This document shows, piece after piece, positions 45,695-54,168 of a DNA stretch of 64,000 bases (positions are counted from its first letter, which is position 1; each line of letters starts with the position of its first letter). A model generated the notes under the pieces. It ran no database searches, had not been told where the DNA came from, and was given only the letters and a program-made list of their open reading frames with translations. Origin of the DNA: a virus; IMG/VR virus record IMGVR_UViG_3300047316_000072, positions 1-64,000 of that record. One strand, written 5' to 3'. Made by a program: the position numbers and the translations under genes.

Positions 45695-48681
45695 CCCATT
45701 CGGCTCCCCGGCAACATCACAGTACCATTCCTATACACGTTCCTCATGTACCCGTACATCTGCTGAGAGGCGTGTGCCATGATGTTCTGGACTGAGTTGC
45801 GGCTAAGCCCAGTGTTACCAGTCATAGAGATGTTAGGTTGGAAGTTCAACGCAATGGGATTGTGAGGTCCTGTACCTTGTAATTGCCCTCTGAGCCCGCT
45901 TGCAAAGTCAGCAGGAACAACCATCTCGTTCTTATGGATCTGAGCCACCATGTCTCGAGGGACATTCCATGCACCAACATCCATCGCGGCCATAGCCACA
46001 TACGGCTGGAGTGCTGCGACCGTAGAGGCTGCTGCTGCAGGGGCTGCGGCTGCTCCTGCGATAGGAATGGCAGCGACAGATGCAGCAGCTCCCGTAGCGG
46101 CCACGCCTACCTGAGACTCCGCCCTTGCCACGTCAGTTGTTGACGTTGCCATGGCAGTTTCGGCATCAGCTCCTGACTGTTCAGTTGTTCTAGTTGCAGT
46201 CCCTGCCGTTGTAGCTCCCGTCATCCCAAGTTCAGTGGCAATCCACTTGAACAGTCTGAACAGGAATCCTCCAGTCTCCTTAGAAGTTGCAGCTGCCTGA
46301 ATGCCGGTTCGGGCTGTCGTACCTGCAGCCGTAGCAGCTGTCTTACCTGCCTCAGCCGTGCTGGTAGCAGTTACCTCCTTCAGACGGTCGATGATCCAGT
46401 GGCCGAGCATCTTCAAGGACCACGTGATGATCTTGTTCATCGTGGCTTCAATGACCGACCCTATACTCCTCATGGCGCTCTGCTGACCGGTGACCATCTT
46501 GGTAATGCTAGTACCAAGCTCGGTTGCAATTGAGTCTGATACTGACTGCCAGGCTCTCTTGACTGCAGTAGCTTCCTGGAGCTGGATCTTCTGCGTCTCC
46601 TCCGCAAAAGACTGCATCTCCTTCTTCTCAGCGTCAAGGGCTGCCGCCATACTACGAGGGTTGACAGCATCTTCCTGCTGCTTCTTAATCGCAGTCATAG
46701 CCTCTTCGTGAGACTCTTTGACCTGATTAAGCTGCTCTTCGAAGGCGCTAGTATCCGCTGAGCTGAACCCTAACAGATCCAGTAGGCTGAACTTAGTACC
46801 TCCGGTTTGGAATGACCGGAGCCTTGCCGCCATACGGTCTACTGACCGTGTAATAGCCTCCTGTGTCCTAGCTGCGTCGGCAGCAATCGCAGCCTCTTGC
46901 TTAGCCTCCCTGTTGGCTATTTCAATCCGCTTCAGAGCCTCTGCTTGGTACTGCTTGCTACGCTCACCGTACTTCTGCTTCAGGTAAGCAAGGAGCTGAT
47001 CTTCAAGCGCCAGCTGCTCTTTGTAGTTACCGTCTGCTGCCGCTATCTGTTGGCGGAGACCCTCCTTAGTCATATCAACGCCAGCAGCTGTATGCCGGTG
47101 GAGGAGCTCCTCACGCTTCAGAAGGACTGACTGGTACTGTGTTGAGTCCACATCATAGAGGGCCTTAGTGTCTGCCAGCCACTGCTCGTAGATTGCCTTT
47201 TGCTTACTTACGTTCCCTTTTGCATCTACAATCTGCTGCTCGTACTTCAGACTCTGAATGCGGTACGACTCAGTAGCCGCCGCATGCTCAGCCTCTGCAA
47301 CTTTATGGACGGCTGCGACTGCTTCAGCACTACCCTCATGGTAGTACGCAAGAGTCTCAGCAAGGTTCCTCCGTGCTATCTCTACCTTATCTTTGGCAGT
47401 CTTAGCAGTAGCTTCTGCCAGATCTATCTCTGCCTGCTTCGCACGGTGAGCAACAGTTTCCGTAGTCAGATGTACTTCATTCAGCTTCTGCTCAGCAGTA
47501 GCTACAGCTTCCGTTGCCGCAGCAATCGCCGCCTCGTTGCCATCCTTCTGAGCACGGTTCAGAGCTGCCTTAGCATCCTCAAGCTCCATTGTAAGCTGTC
47601 GACGCTTATTCAAACCTACGTTCAGCTTGTCGACAGCATTCTGCTCTTGTTGAATCTGAGGATCGAGCTTGAGATCAGGCATCTTGGGCAGCTCGGGCAT
47701 AGGTGCCAGAGGAGCACCGCCCTCCCCAAGCATGGCCTGATCTCTCATCCATTGCCGAAGTGCTATGTCGGCGTTGATGATCGCCCTACCGTACTCTCCA
47801 AACCTCCTTGCGGCTGCCTGAATGACAGCGTCAAACACCGCCTGGTCATGTCCAGCCGCAGCAGCATCAGCAACGTACTGCTTGAGACTTTGACCTGAGG
47901 CAGTTGTTTGATTGTCTAGCAGGTGGTACTTATTAGCCCACTCTTCAGTAGCTTTACTCCCCTTCGCAAAGACCTCAACAAGCTTCTCGGTAGTCTTGCC
48001 TACATCCTGTTTGTTTAGCTTGGCAAATTCAACGCCAAGGTCTTGGATCTTTGTCCTGAATTGCTCAGCAGCAGGAGGCAGATTACCTAGAGCCCTCTCT
48101 ACATCCCGGGTCTCGCCGGGCCACAGATCCAACTCTTCGCGTGAGTGCTTGATACTAGCATTGATCCGCTCAATGGCATCGGTACCGGCAGTACCCATGA
48201 TGACCATTTCATTAGCGGTCACCTTGATTGCGTTGGTAGTAGCAATCCACTCGTACGCCAGATACGCGACTGCACCTGCCGCAGCACCGGCAGCTACAAC
48301 CATCCCTCCGAGTGCAGCGTTAGCCGCCAGCATCTTGGTAACGACGGATGCCAACGTACCATCAAACTGACGCCAGCGTCCTGCTAACGTCTCGTCAAGC
48401 ATAGCTGACAGCTTCCTAGCTGCCAAGTCAGCGCTAATCCCAAGACCGCCAATCTTGCTCGCAAGGCCGCCAGCTGCAGTCCCAGCAGCTGTAGCTCCAT
48501 GAGTTACAGCAGCACCAGCCCTAGTAGCAGCAGCACCAGTAGCGTTGAACGCAGCCTGAGCCTGAGCTTGGGACGCTGTAACACCAGCAGCAAACGACTG
48601 AGCTGCCTGAGCAGCCTGGTTCATTGCAGCTTGGAAGGCAGCAATGTCAGCAGTTAAGGTAGCGTTTACGTTCCCAGACAT
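45691..48681 (-). CDS. Tape measure protein, 996 aa
   Basis: The largest protein of the tail block has an Ala-rich coiled-coil N-terminus, a hydrophobic segment near residue 130 (VVAAGAAAGAVAYLAYEWIA) and a long helical middle with many Ala/Glu/Lys repeats. A tail-protein-like C-terminus (DRLKEVTATSTAEAGKTA, MAAMDVGAWNVPRDMVAQIH) completes it. It sets tail length and enters the cell with the DNA. It starts 11 bases after the chaperone frameshift product. Confidence 0.75.
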   Translation of the reverse strand: MSGNVNATLTADIAAFQAAMNQAAQAAQSFAAGVTASQAQAQAAFNATGAAATRAGAAVTHGATAAGTAAGGLASKIGGLGISADLAARKLSAMLDETLAGRWRQFDGTLASVVTKMLAANAALGGMVVAAGAAAGAVAYLAYEWIATTNAIKVTANEMVIMGTAGTDAIERINASIKHSREELDLWPGETRDVERALGNLPPAAEQFRTKIQDLGVEFAKLNKQDVGKTTEKLVEVFAKGSKATEEWANKYHLLDNQTTASGQSLKQYVADAAAAGHDQAVFDAVIQAAARRFGEYGRAIINADIALRQWMRDQAMLGEGGAPLAPMPELPKMPDLKLDPQIQQEQNAVDKLNVGLNKRRQLTMELEDAKAALNRAQKDGNEAAIAAATEAVATAEQKLNEVHLTTETVAHRAKQAEIDLAEATAKTAKDKVEIARRNLAETLAYYHEGSAEAVAAVHKVAEAEHAAATESYRIQSLKYEQQIVDAKGNVSKQKAIYEQWLADTKALYDVDSTQYQSVLLKREELLHRHTAAGVDMTKEGLRQQIAAADGNYKEQLALEDQLLAYLKQKYGERSKQYQAEALKRIEIANREAKQEAAIAADAARTQEAITRSVDRMAARLRSFQTGGTKFSLLDLLGFSSADTSAFEEQLNQVKESHEEAMTAIKKQQEDAVNPRSMAAALDAEKKEMQSFAEETQKIQLQEATAVKRAWQSVSDSIATELGTSITKMVTGQQSAMRSIGSVIEATMNKIITWSLKMLGHWIIDRLKEVTATSTAEAGKTAATAAGTTARTGIQAAATSKETGGFLFRLFKWIATELGMTGATTAGTATRTTEQSGADAETAMATSTTDVARAESQVGVAATGAAASVAAIPIAGAAAAPAAAASTVAALQPYVAMAAMDVGAWNVPRDMVAQIHKNEMVVPADFASGLRGQLQGTGPHNPIALNFQPNISMTGNTGLSRNSVQNIMAHASQQMYGYMRNVYRNGTVMLPGSRMG

Positions 48682-48691
48682 CGTCTAACCC

Positions 48692-49395
48692 TTACCCTCT
48701 GACCACACCACCGTGTGCACTGATGAACTCGAACAACTCTTTGCCCCTGATAGCCTTAACAGCAGCACCGGTGCTCATGCCTACAGATTTACCCTGCTCC
48801 CTCATGTGACCGAGGAAGCCATGACTAGCAGCGAGTATAACGCTAGCAGGAGGCACCTTCCGCCAGTACTCACGGAGCGACATGAGCCTGGGAAGGGTGA
48901 TCGATTCTTCAACACGATCCCAGTCCCCTCCACAGATCCCCAGCGCCGTCAGTTCGGCCGTAATGCTGTCCCAGTCTCCGTCGAAACCAACGGGGTCACT
49001 ATCACTGGTGTCAGTATCTGACCCGCCGCCCCGTTCGGCGGGATCTCTTCCCCCGCGAGGAAGCCCGATATCCCGAGGTACTGATTGAATTTGTTCGTGA
49101 GGTCTTCGACTTGCTCACGCGTCATGTTGTCTTCTGCTTCCTGCACCTTGATGCCTGCAGCAGTACACAACAGCTCTACAATAGCGTCGATCCGCTCTGT
49201 ATGGATCTGCATGAACGCTTCATTGCCGGCTTTCTCAGCACTGCCAGCATCTCTGATCAGCTCCTGCATTCTGGTTGCTGCGTTGGTGATCTTAGGCAGC
49301 ATTGCCCAGATCTTCTTCAGCATCTTCAGAGGTGCTGGCTTGATCTCGTACTTCTTTTCACCTACCTCTAGGATTAACGTGCTACTACCGCTCAT
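48692..49395 (-). CDS. Tail assembly chaperone, -1 frameshift product (gpGT analogue)
   Basis: A -1 shift at the heptamer G GGG GAA (49054-49048) would leave the chaperone frame and continue RDPAERGGGSDTDTSDSDPV, then GDWDSITAELTALGICGGDW and LPRLMSLREYWRKVPPAS to a stop at 48692. This extension contains the Trp/Leu-rich patch and REYW..PP segment that I associate with the T part of gpGT. The frame is open over the whole region with no start of its own that makes sense (an ATG at 48881 is deep inside). It links capsid-proximal tail assembly to the tape measure protein directly downstream. Confidence 0.7.
48949..49395 (-). CDS. Tail assembly chaperone, unshifted product (gpG analogue), 148 aa
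   Basis: The ATG at 49395 has AGGAG 7 bases upstream; an in-frame ATG at 49446 lies before this site and is less likely. The product (MSGSSTLILEVGEKKYEIKP, LKKIWAMLPKIT, AGIKVQEAEDNMTREQVED) fits tail assembly chaperones between major tail and tape measure genes. It should assemble with its shifted form and coat the tape measure protein. Confidence 0.7.
   Translation of the reverse strand: MSGSSTLILEVGEKKYEIKPAPLKMLKKIWAMLPKITNAATRMQELIRDAGSAEKAGNEAFMQIHTERIDAIVELLCTAAGIKVQEAEDNMTREQVEDLTNKFNQYLGISGFLAGEEIPPNGAAGQILTPVIVTPLVSTETGTALRPN
49048..49054 (-). promoter_or_regulatory. Slippery heptamer for -1 ribosomal frameshift
   Basis: On the minus strand the bases are GGGGGAA with codon phase GCG GGG GAA, so P-site GGG can re-pair exactly after a -1 slip. 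It is one of the heptamers I recall from phage tail chaperone frameshifts. The following GC-rich stretch with CCCGCC and GGCGGG may fold into a stimulatory hairpin. Confidence 0.65.
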
Positions 49396-49534
49396 TTTTA
49401 TTCTCCTATCAACACAACCTGCCCGTATTTCGGGGGTGAAACTCATGTCGCGGGACGCGGCCAGGAGGGCAGCATCCTACGGGTATTCAGACGAGGGCCT
49501 CCTCCAGGCCCTGTCCAGTAGTTGTGCCTCCTGT

Positions 49535-50266
49535 TTACTGTGACGTGCTGAACTGATAAACCTGTCCACCACCTGTCGCATAGGCAGTAAAGTCAAGTTC
49601 GGGGATCATGTAGTCATCCAGCTTGGAAGCAAACCCCAGCTTGGTACTCGCACAGGCGTACAAGACCAACGTCATCGTGTTGTTCTCGTACTTCTCCGTG
49701 AAGATCGCCTGGAATCGGGGACTGAAGCCCATCAATTGGTTCTGAACCAAGATGGTCTGCCCTCCCGTGGTACTTGAATACGCGTAGTCAAAGAGCATAG
49801 GTTTCCCACTATCCCCTGAGAAGAACGTATAAACACCTCCAGTGGCTACCTGATAGGTCCCTACCACAGTAGGCGCCACGGCCACTAAGTTCAACGGGAA
49901 TCCAGTGCTCTGATACCTCACGCCGAGGTCAAAGAGGAAGTTGGTGCCATTGGCCGCGGTATAGGAGGTAGCTACCGGCGTACCCACCTCATCGTTGGCA
50001 ATCAGAGTCTGTCCGACGGTAGGAGTGGTACCGAAGAACAGGTTGCTGAACTGGACCGCGCTGATCTGGGCCAGCTTAGCCTTTCCTACAATCTTCGTCT
50101 TGCCTCTCGCCGTGTCAATAGGGAACGTGTACTGTGAGAACAGCTCTTTCTGCTCACCATCAAAGTCAATGGTGACATCTTGGAGTGCACCAAACCTTAC
50201 AGGAGTGGCGTTGGCTACGTCTGTCCGGAGGCCCCACAGGAGTCCGGAACCAAAAGCGAACTGCAT
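49535..50266 (-). CDS. Major tail protein, 243 aa
   Basis: The protein begins MQFAFGSGLLWGLRTDVANA and continues QDVTIDFDGEQKELFSQYTF and ARGKTKIVGKAKLAQISAV, a pattern of siphovirus tail tube proteins. It lies between connector genes and the chaperone, the standard place. The C-terminal part includes AIFTEKYENNTMTLVLYACA. It is the tube subunit that assembles around the tape measure protein. Confidence 0.7.
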   Translation of the reverse strand: MQFAFGSGLLWGLRTDVANATPVRFGALQDVTIDFDGEQKELFSQYTFPIDTARGKTKIVGKAKLAQISAVQFSNLFFGTTPTVGQTLIANDEVGTPVATSYTAANGTNFLFDLGVRYQSTGFPLNLVAVAPTVVGTYQVATGGVYTFFSGDSGKPMLFDYAYSSTTGGQTILVQNQLMGFSPRFQAIFTEKYENNTMTLVLYACASTKLGFASKLDDYMIPELDFTAYATGGGQVYQFSTSQ

Positions 50267-50281
50267 CTGTTTATCCTTTCC

Positions 50282-50539
50282 TTACTTGCCTGGTACCAGA
50301 GCCTTCAGGTCTCTCGCGAGTACAGCGAGCCTCAAGTGTAGGTAGTTGAACGCCTCAGTGTCCCGACTGAGGATGGAATTGTAGACGTTCTGGACTTCCC
50401 ACTTACGGATACACTCGTCAACGGGGTCCATCGGGTCCAGTTCGCCTAACTGAGACGCACCTAGTGCAGCAGCGTCTTTCGAGATGTCCTTTACAGGCGC
50501 CATCTGCTCAGCATTGTTTGGATCGGGCGGCTTTGCCAT
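50282..50539 (-). CDS. Small hypothetical protein, 85 aa
   Basis: Located between the tail terminator-like gene and the major tail gene. The product starts with a Pro/Asn-rich tail and ends in a helical region (NYLHLRLAVLARDLKALVPG). Function unknown; possibly a minor tail or accessory component by position. Confidence 0.6.
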   Translation of the reverse strand: MAKPPDPNNAEQMAPVKDISKDAAALGASQLGELDPMDPVDECIRKWEVQNVYNSILSRDTEAFNYLHLRLAVLARDLKALVPGK

Positions 50540-50556
50540 TTAACGTGCTCCTGTGT

Positions 50557-51078
50557 TTACGGCGCAAGGATCCGGATAGGATAGAGCGCTAGCGCTTGTC
50601 CTTCCAGATCTCCTGGGTCTTTACGGATCTGCCCTTCGACGTAAATACGGTACACGTTACCGTTCAGGTCGAGGTTATTCTCCAGCTGATCGTGGATCTG
50701 TAACACACCTTCCACAGCATCAATCAGGTTATTGAGGATCACACTTCCTAGGAGTTCATCGGTATCCGCTCGGGCATAGATGAACAGCATGATGTCCCAC
50801 TCGGCCCTACGTGGAAGGCCCAGGCCCACATTGAGCGCGCGTTCAGTATGTTCAACCATGTACAGTGCTGGCTGCATCTCTGGAGGGACTTCATCCCACA
50901 GTTTGAGCTTCCTGCTCATCAGATTGAACGGGCCAGTAGGAGCCAACAACGTCTGCAGGATGCCAAACAATCCGCTCATCACCAGCTCACGTGACGGCGG
51001 AGGGAAGTTCTGGGCTCCTCCACGTCGCGGTGAAGCGGCTGGCCTCAGATCTGGCCTGATGGGGACTGAGTTACTCAC
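50557..51078 (-). CDS. Tail terminator/completion-type protein, 173 aa
   Basis: Position (after the HK97 gp10-like gene, before the major tail gene) and size fit a tail terminator. Visible segments are LMSRKLKLWDEVPPEMQPAL, YMVEHTERALNVGLGLP and EWDIMLFIYARADTDELLGS, a pattern seen in such proteins. The N-terminus is basic and Pro-rich. Its start overlaps the end of the preceding gene. Confidence 0.6.
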   Translation of the reverse strand: MSNSVPIRPDLRPAASPRRGGAQNFPPPSRELVMSGLFGILQTLLAPTGPFNLMSRKLKLWDEVPPEMQPALYMVEHTERALNVGLGLPRRAEWDIMLFIYARADTDELLGSVILNNLIDAVEGVLQIHDQLENNLDLNGNVYRIYVEGQIRKDPGDLEGQALALYPIRILAP

Positions 51079-51559
51079 TGAGGGAATCCACTTCTGCCTG
51101 CTTGCATATTGCTAGGAACTCTGCTCTGTGTTGCTGTAGAGTCCCCAGGATAAAATGCTTACCGTGGATTGTGGCTCCTGGCCAGAACACACTGGCAAAG
51201 TAGTCACCGCCTATCGATCCACGCGCTCCAAAGGCAAACTGTAGTGCAGTTCCCTTGACAGGAAGGATCTGATGACCTGGGATAGACCCACCAAACTCCT
51301 GGATTGCCGCGTACTCCACGCCTGAAGTCTGCAGCCTAACTACTACTGACTTCTCTCCTCCACTGACAGTAGCCGTGATGCTTTCTGCTAACCTTCCAGA
51401 ACGTCTCCCTGCTGCTGCTGCAGCAAGGTTACGCATCTCGTTAGCCCACGTCTGTAGGCGAGTCCTGAGCAGAGTAGCCAACTTGACATTGGCCTGATTG
51501 AACCTAGCAATCAGCTTGTCTTGGCCAGTCAGAGTAATCCTGAAGTTGAAGTCGCTCAT
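51071..51559 (-). CDS. HK97 gp10-like head-tail joining protein, 162 aa
   Basis: The sequence LTGQDKLIARFNQANVKL, GRRSGRLAESITATVSGGE, VEYAAIQEFGG and HFILGTLQQHRAEF fits the HK97 gp10 family, which binds the neck or tail. The conserved GRL/ES and AxxxEFGG patterns are the basis. It overlaps both neighbours slightly. Confidence 0.7.
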   Translation of the reverse strand: MSDFNFRITLTGQDKLIARFNQANVKLATLLRTRLQTWANEMRNLAAAAAGRRSGRLAESITATVSGGEKSVVVRLQTSGVEYAAIQEFGGSIPGHQILPVKGTALQFAFGARGSIGGDYFASVFWPGATIHGKHFILGTLQQHRAEFLAICKQAEVDSLSE

Positions 51560-52446
51560 TCTGGAATCACATTCTTGTAGGGCGCAAGGGCCTCAGTCAC
51601 ATATGATGGAAGCCCCGATCCCGGAGCTCCTCCTCCTCCGCCGCCGCTAAGATCGTACGTCACTGATTCCTGTGCGGCAAGAGATCGACTACGCTGTCCT
51701 GGATGTTGGCGTCTGCTGTAACTCAGAGCTACCATCTCCCACGTAGCCTGCTCTATGCCAGCAGGGACATAACTGTAGCTGATGGTGACGACTCGTCCTG
51801 CATCGACCACTGCAAACTGGTAACCGCCTACTACAAGAGGATCAAGATAGTAAGTGCCACTAGCAACAGGAGGAGTGACAGTAACAGGTGTGAGATGATT
51901 CCCTGTATCGACAAACGTGACGCCGCCGTCCGCAATCCACGCACCATACGGCTGCTGAGTAACATGAGTTGCGCCTGTGGCATCGATGGTGTACGTCTCG
52001 GTCACAAGATAGCCCGCGACATAGTCAATCTGGCAGTTCAAGTGACCCCTTCGGTAGACAAAACTGTTTAACGCCACACTCTGGTGACGCCCTGGAGGGA
52101 TACCGTTCCACGGTTCAAATACCCAGCCCGCACTCGGTGCAGCTCCTGAGTCTGCCGTCATAGGTGCAGGCTGCTGAGATTGCACAGGAGGGATGACCAT
52201 GTTGTCCACCTGGACATTGAGCACGCTAGTCACTGGCCAGTATCTGGGAAAGCGATGCTGACTGTTCTCCCCGTTGAAGATGTCCTTGTAGGGCTGACTG
52301 ATGAACGAGCCCCTCTCCAGGTAGGCCATGATGTTGCTGCTGGCTGAGTTGATGAACATAGTCAGAGTTGCATCCGTCTGGGGATTAGTAGGAGACGGGA
52401 TCCCCATGTAGTCCTTCATTCTCTGCAATGTCGTCAGACCAGCCAT
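51556..52446 (-). CDS. Head-tail connector protein (gp6-like), 296 aa
   Basis: The ATG at 52446 (MAGLTTLQRMKDYMGI) is preferred, with GGAG six bases upstream; an in-frame ATG at 52563 would start within the end of the capsid gene. The N-terminal 90 residues (TLTMFINSASSNIMAYLERG) match the gp6-like connector helical bundle. The remaining part is beta-rich (YAGYLVTETYTIDATGA, YSYVPAGIEQATWEMV) and longer than in HK97. It joins portal and tail. Confidence 0.65.
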   Translation of the reverse strand: MAGLTTLQRMKDYMGIPSPTNPQTDATLTMFINSASSNIMAYLERGSFISQPYKDIFNGENSQHRFPRYWPVTSVLNVQVDNMVIPPVQSQQPAPMTADSGAAPSAGWVFEPWNGIPPGRHQSVALNSFVYRRGHLNCQIDYVAGYLVTETYTIDATGATHVTQQPYGAWIADGGVTFVDTGNHLTPVTVTPPVASGTYYLDPLVVGGYQFAVVDAGRVVTISYSYVPAGIEQATWEMVALSYSRRQHPGQRSRSLAAQESVTYDLSGGGGGGAPGSGLPSYVTEALAPYKNVIPE

Positions 52447-52543
52447 TCGGCGCTCCGTAGTGGTAGTGATTGTGAAGTGGAAGTGGGCCCCATTTGCTTG
52501 GGAGGCTATGGGACCCACCCCCTCATCACGTAGAAGCCGACGT

Positions 52544-54106
52544 TTACGTGATGGAGTTGGCAAGGTTCGAGATCACGCCCATGGAGAACGGTGCATACAC
52601 TGCAAGCACCTCTTCCATGTAGACCCCGTACTCACGCTGTCTGGTGCGCAGTGGCCAGTCAACGCGATAGTAGTCCCGTCGCAGCAACATCTCTGCCACG
52701 TTCGGGATTTCATTGGACTGGTACCAGGGCGGCAGCTTCTCACAGTACCCCAAGATCGTCCCAGGCGGGACATCCGGATGCAACTTAACCGGCAGCTTGT
52801 AACCGCCGTCCGTTGCAAACGGGTTGTAGTAGTAGTCGATCACGCCACCCGCGACGATGCCATAGGCTTCGCCCGGTGTGGTAGGCGCCTGGTAGCGCAG
52901 CAGTGGCCCACTCGCGCTGGTCAAGCAGCCAGCCGTGATGTTCTTCTGCTCTTGGCTGTTCACGTACAGAACAGTCGGTCCCAGATTGAACTGATCCCAC
53001 ATGTACTGCAGCATGACGTCGATCTCGTTGATCGAGCCACGCCCACTGGAGTGCAGTCCCTGACCAGCCGTCACGTAGTTGACGTACGGGTTGGACGCAG
53101 CCTGACCTGAGATCAGGAACGGATCGCTTCCGTTCAAGGCCACAGTAAGCAGTCCGTCAAAGCCCAGAGTCGCGTTGCGGCTGTTGTCAGCAGTCACCGC
53201 AGTTGCGTTCTGACGACCGCCTGCAAGCGGAGCGATGATCGCGACCTGAGAGCTTCCAGTGATTGCCTGGAGAGTCTCGTTACCAGCACCCACTCCAAGG
53301 TACCAAGCCCACGCTACTGCACCCTGAATGGGAGCAACAGTCGCAGTCAGGATCTGGCCAAGCGTCACCGCCTGGGAGCCCGCTGCACTCTTCATGCCGC
53401 TGCCGCCAGACAAGGTGTACGTCTTGCCATCCGCGCCCGTGACGGACTTGGATGTCGCCACTCCGTTAGCGAGTGAGCTGTTCTTGTAGCCTTCCAGAGT
53501 CAGAGGAACGGCAATCACTGAGTAAGTAGCTGCGGGAAGGGTCCCCGTAGTGCCAGCTACTGCCAGTGTTGGTGCTGCTGCAGGAGTCCCAAGGAGGAGA
53601 GTGGAGTTGCCACCAAGAATGGCAATCTCTTCCTTGCGCATGGTCTTCTGCAACAGACGGAAGGTGACCATGGCGTTCTCGTCTTCAAACCCCTCAGCCG
53701 CAGCTTCGGCTTCAAAGGTCAGGAAGTCTTCCTCGCCAAGGGTGACATAGGAGGCGGCGCAGTTTGCGGTCTGATATGACATCGTCCCGCTACGCTGACC
53801 TTCTGGCACCCACCCCATCGAATCCCAGCCGGATCCCACGAGCTGTGTGATCCGCTTCCATCGTGCCGCGTCACCAGGATCTGGCCGCTTTACACGAGGA
53901 ACCGAGTTGCGGAGAGGAGTGATCGTAGGATAGATGTTCTTCGCAGGTGCCATCAAGTCGTACCATGTCAAACCAGTTGACATGGTTACGCCCTTCTGCA
54001 GGCTTCGTCCAAAGCGATCGGTCGGTGTGCCCAGTGAACCCTTCATCATTGCCAGGGTTTCCTGAGTGACCGACATCCCGCCCAATTGACTCCAAGGGTC
54101 AGGCAT
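52544..54106 (-). CDS. Major capsid protein with inserted domain, 520 aa
   Basis: The N-terminal region (MMKGSLGTPTDRFGRSLQKG, LTWYDLMAPAKNIYPTITPL, RWKRITQLVGSGWDSMGWVP) and the helix FEDENAMVTFRLLQKTMRKE fit HK97-fold capsids of larger siphoviruses. Residues about 175-310 are a Thr/Ala/Gly-rich insertion (TLPAATYSVIAVPLTLEGYK, ATVAPIQGAVAWAWYLGVG) resembling an Ig-like surface domain. The C-terminal part (NEIDVMLQYMWDQFNLGPT) closes the fold. The identification is by position and pattern. The ATG is preceded by AAAGG. Confidence 0.7.
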   Translation of the reverse strand: MPDPWSQLGGMSVTQETLAMMKGSLGTPTDRFGRSLQKGVTMSTGLTWYDLMAPAKNIYPTITPLRNSVPRVKRPDPGDAARWKRITQLVGSGWDSMGWVPEGQRSGTMSYQTANCAASYVTLGEEDFLTFEAEAAAEGFEDENAMVTFRLLQKTMRKEEIAILGGNSTLLLGTPAAAPTLAVAGTTGTLPAATYSVIAVPLTLEGYKNSSLANGVATSKSVTGADGKTYTLSGGSGMKSAAGSQAVTLGQILTATVAPIQGAVAWAWYLGVGAGNETLQAITGSSQVAIIAPLAGGRQNATAVTADNSRNATLGFDGLLTVALNGSDPFLISGQAASNPYVNYVTAGQGLHSSGRGSINEIDVMLQYMWDQFNLGPTVLYVNSQEQKNITAGCLTSASGPLLRYQAPTTPGEAYGIVAGGVIDYYYNPFATDGGYKLPVKLHPDVPPGTILGYCEKLPPWYQSNEIPNVAEMLLRRDYYRVDWPLRTRQREYGVYMEEVLAVYAPFSMGVISNLANSIT

Positions 54107-54168
54107 TGTCGTATACCTTTCAGGTTAAGTTACACTGCGTATTGTCCGTGAGAGATTGCCGTCCCCGG

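Noticed and set aside
48692-48883. Separate 63-residue gene between chaperone and tape measure
   Set aside because: It has no ribosome binding site, and its frame is open far upstream and joins the chaperone by a -1 shift; treated as the frameshift extension.
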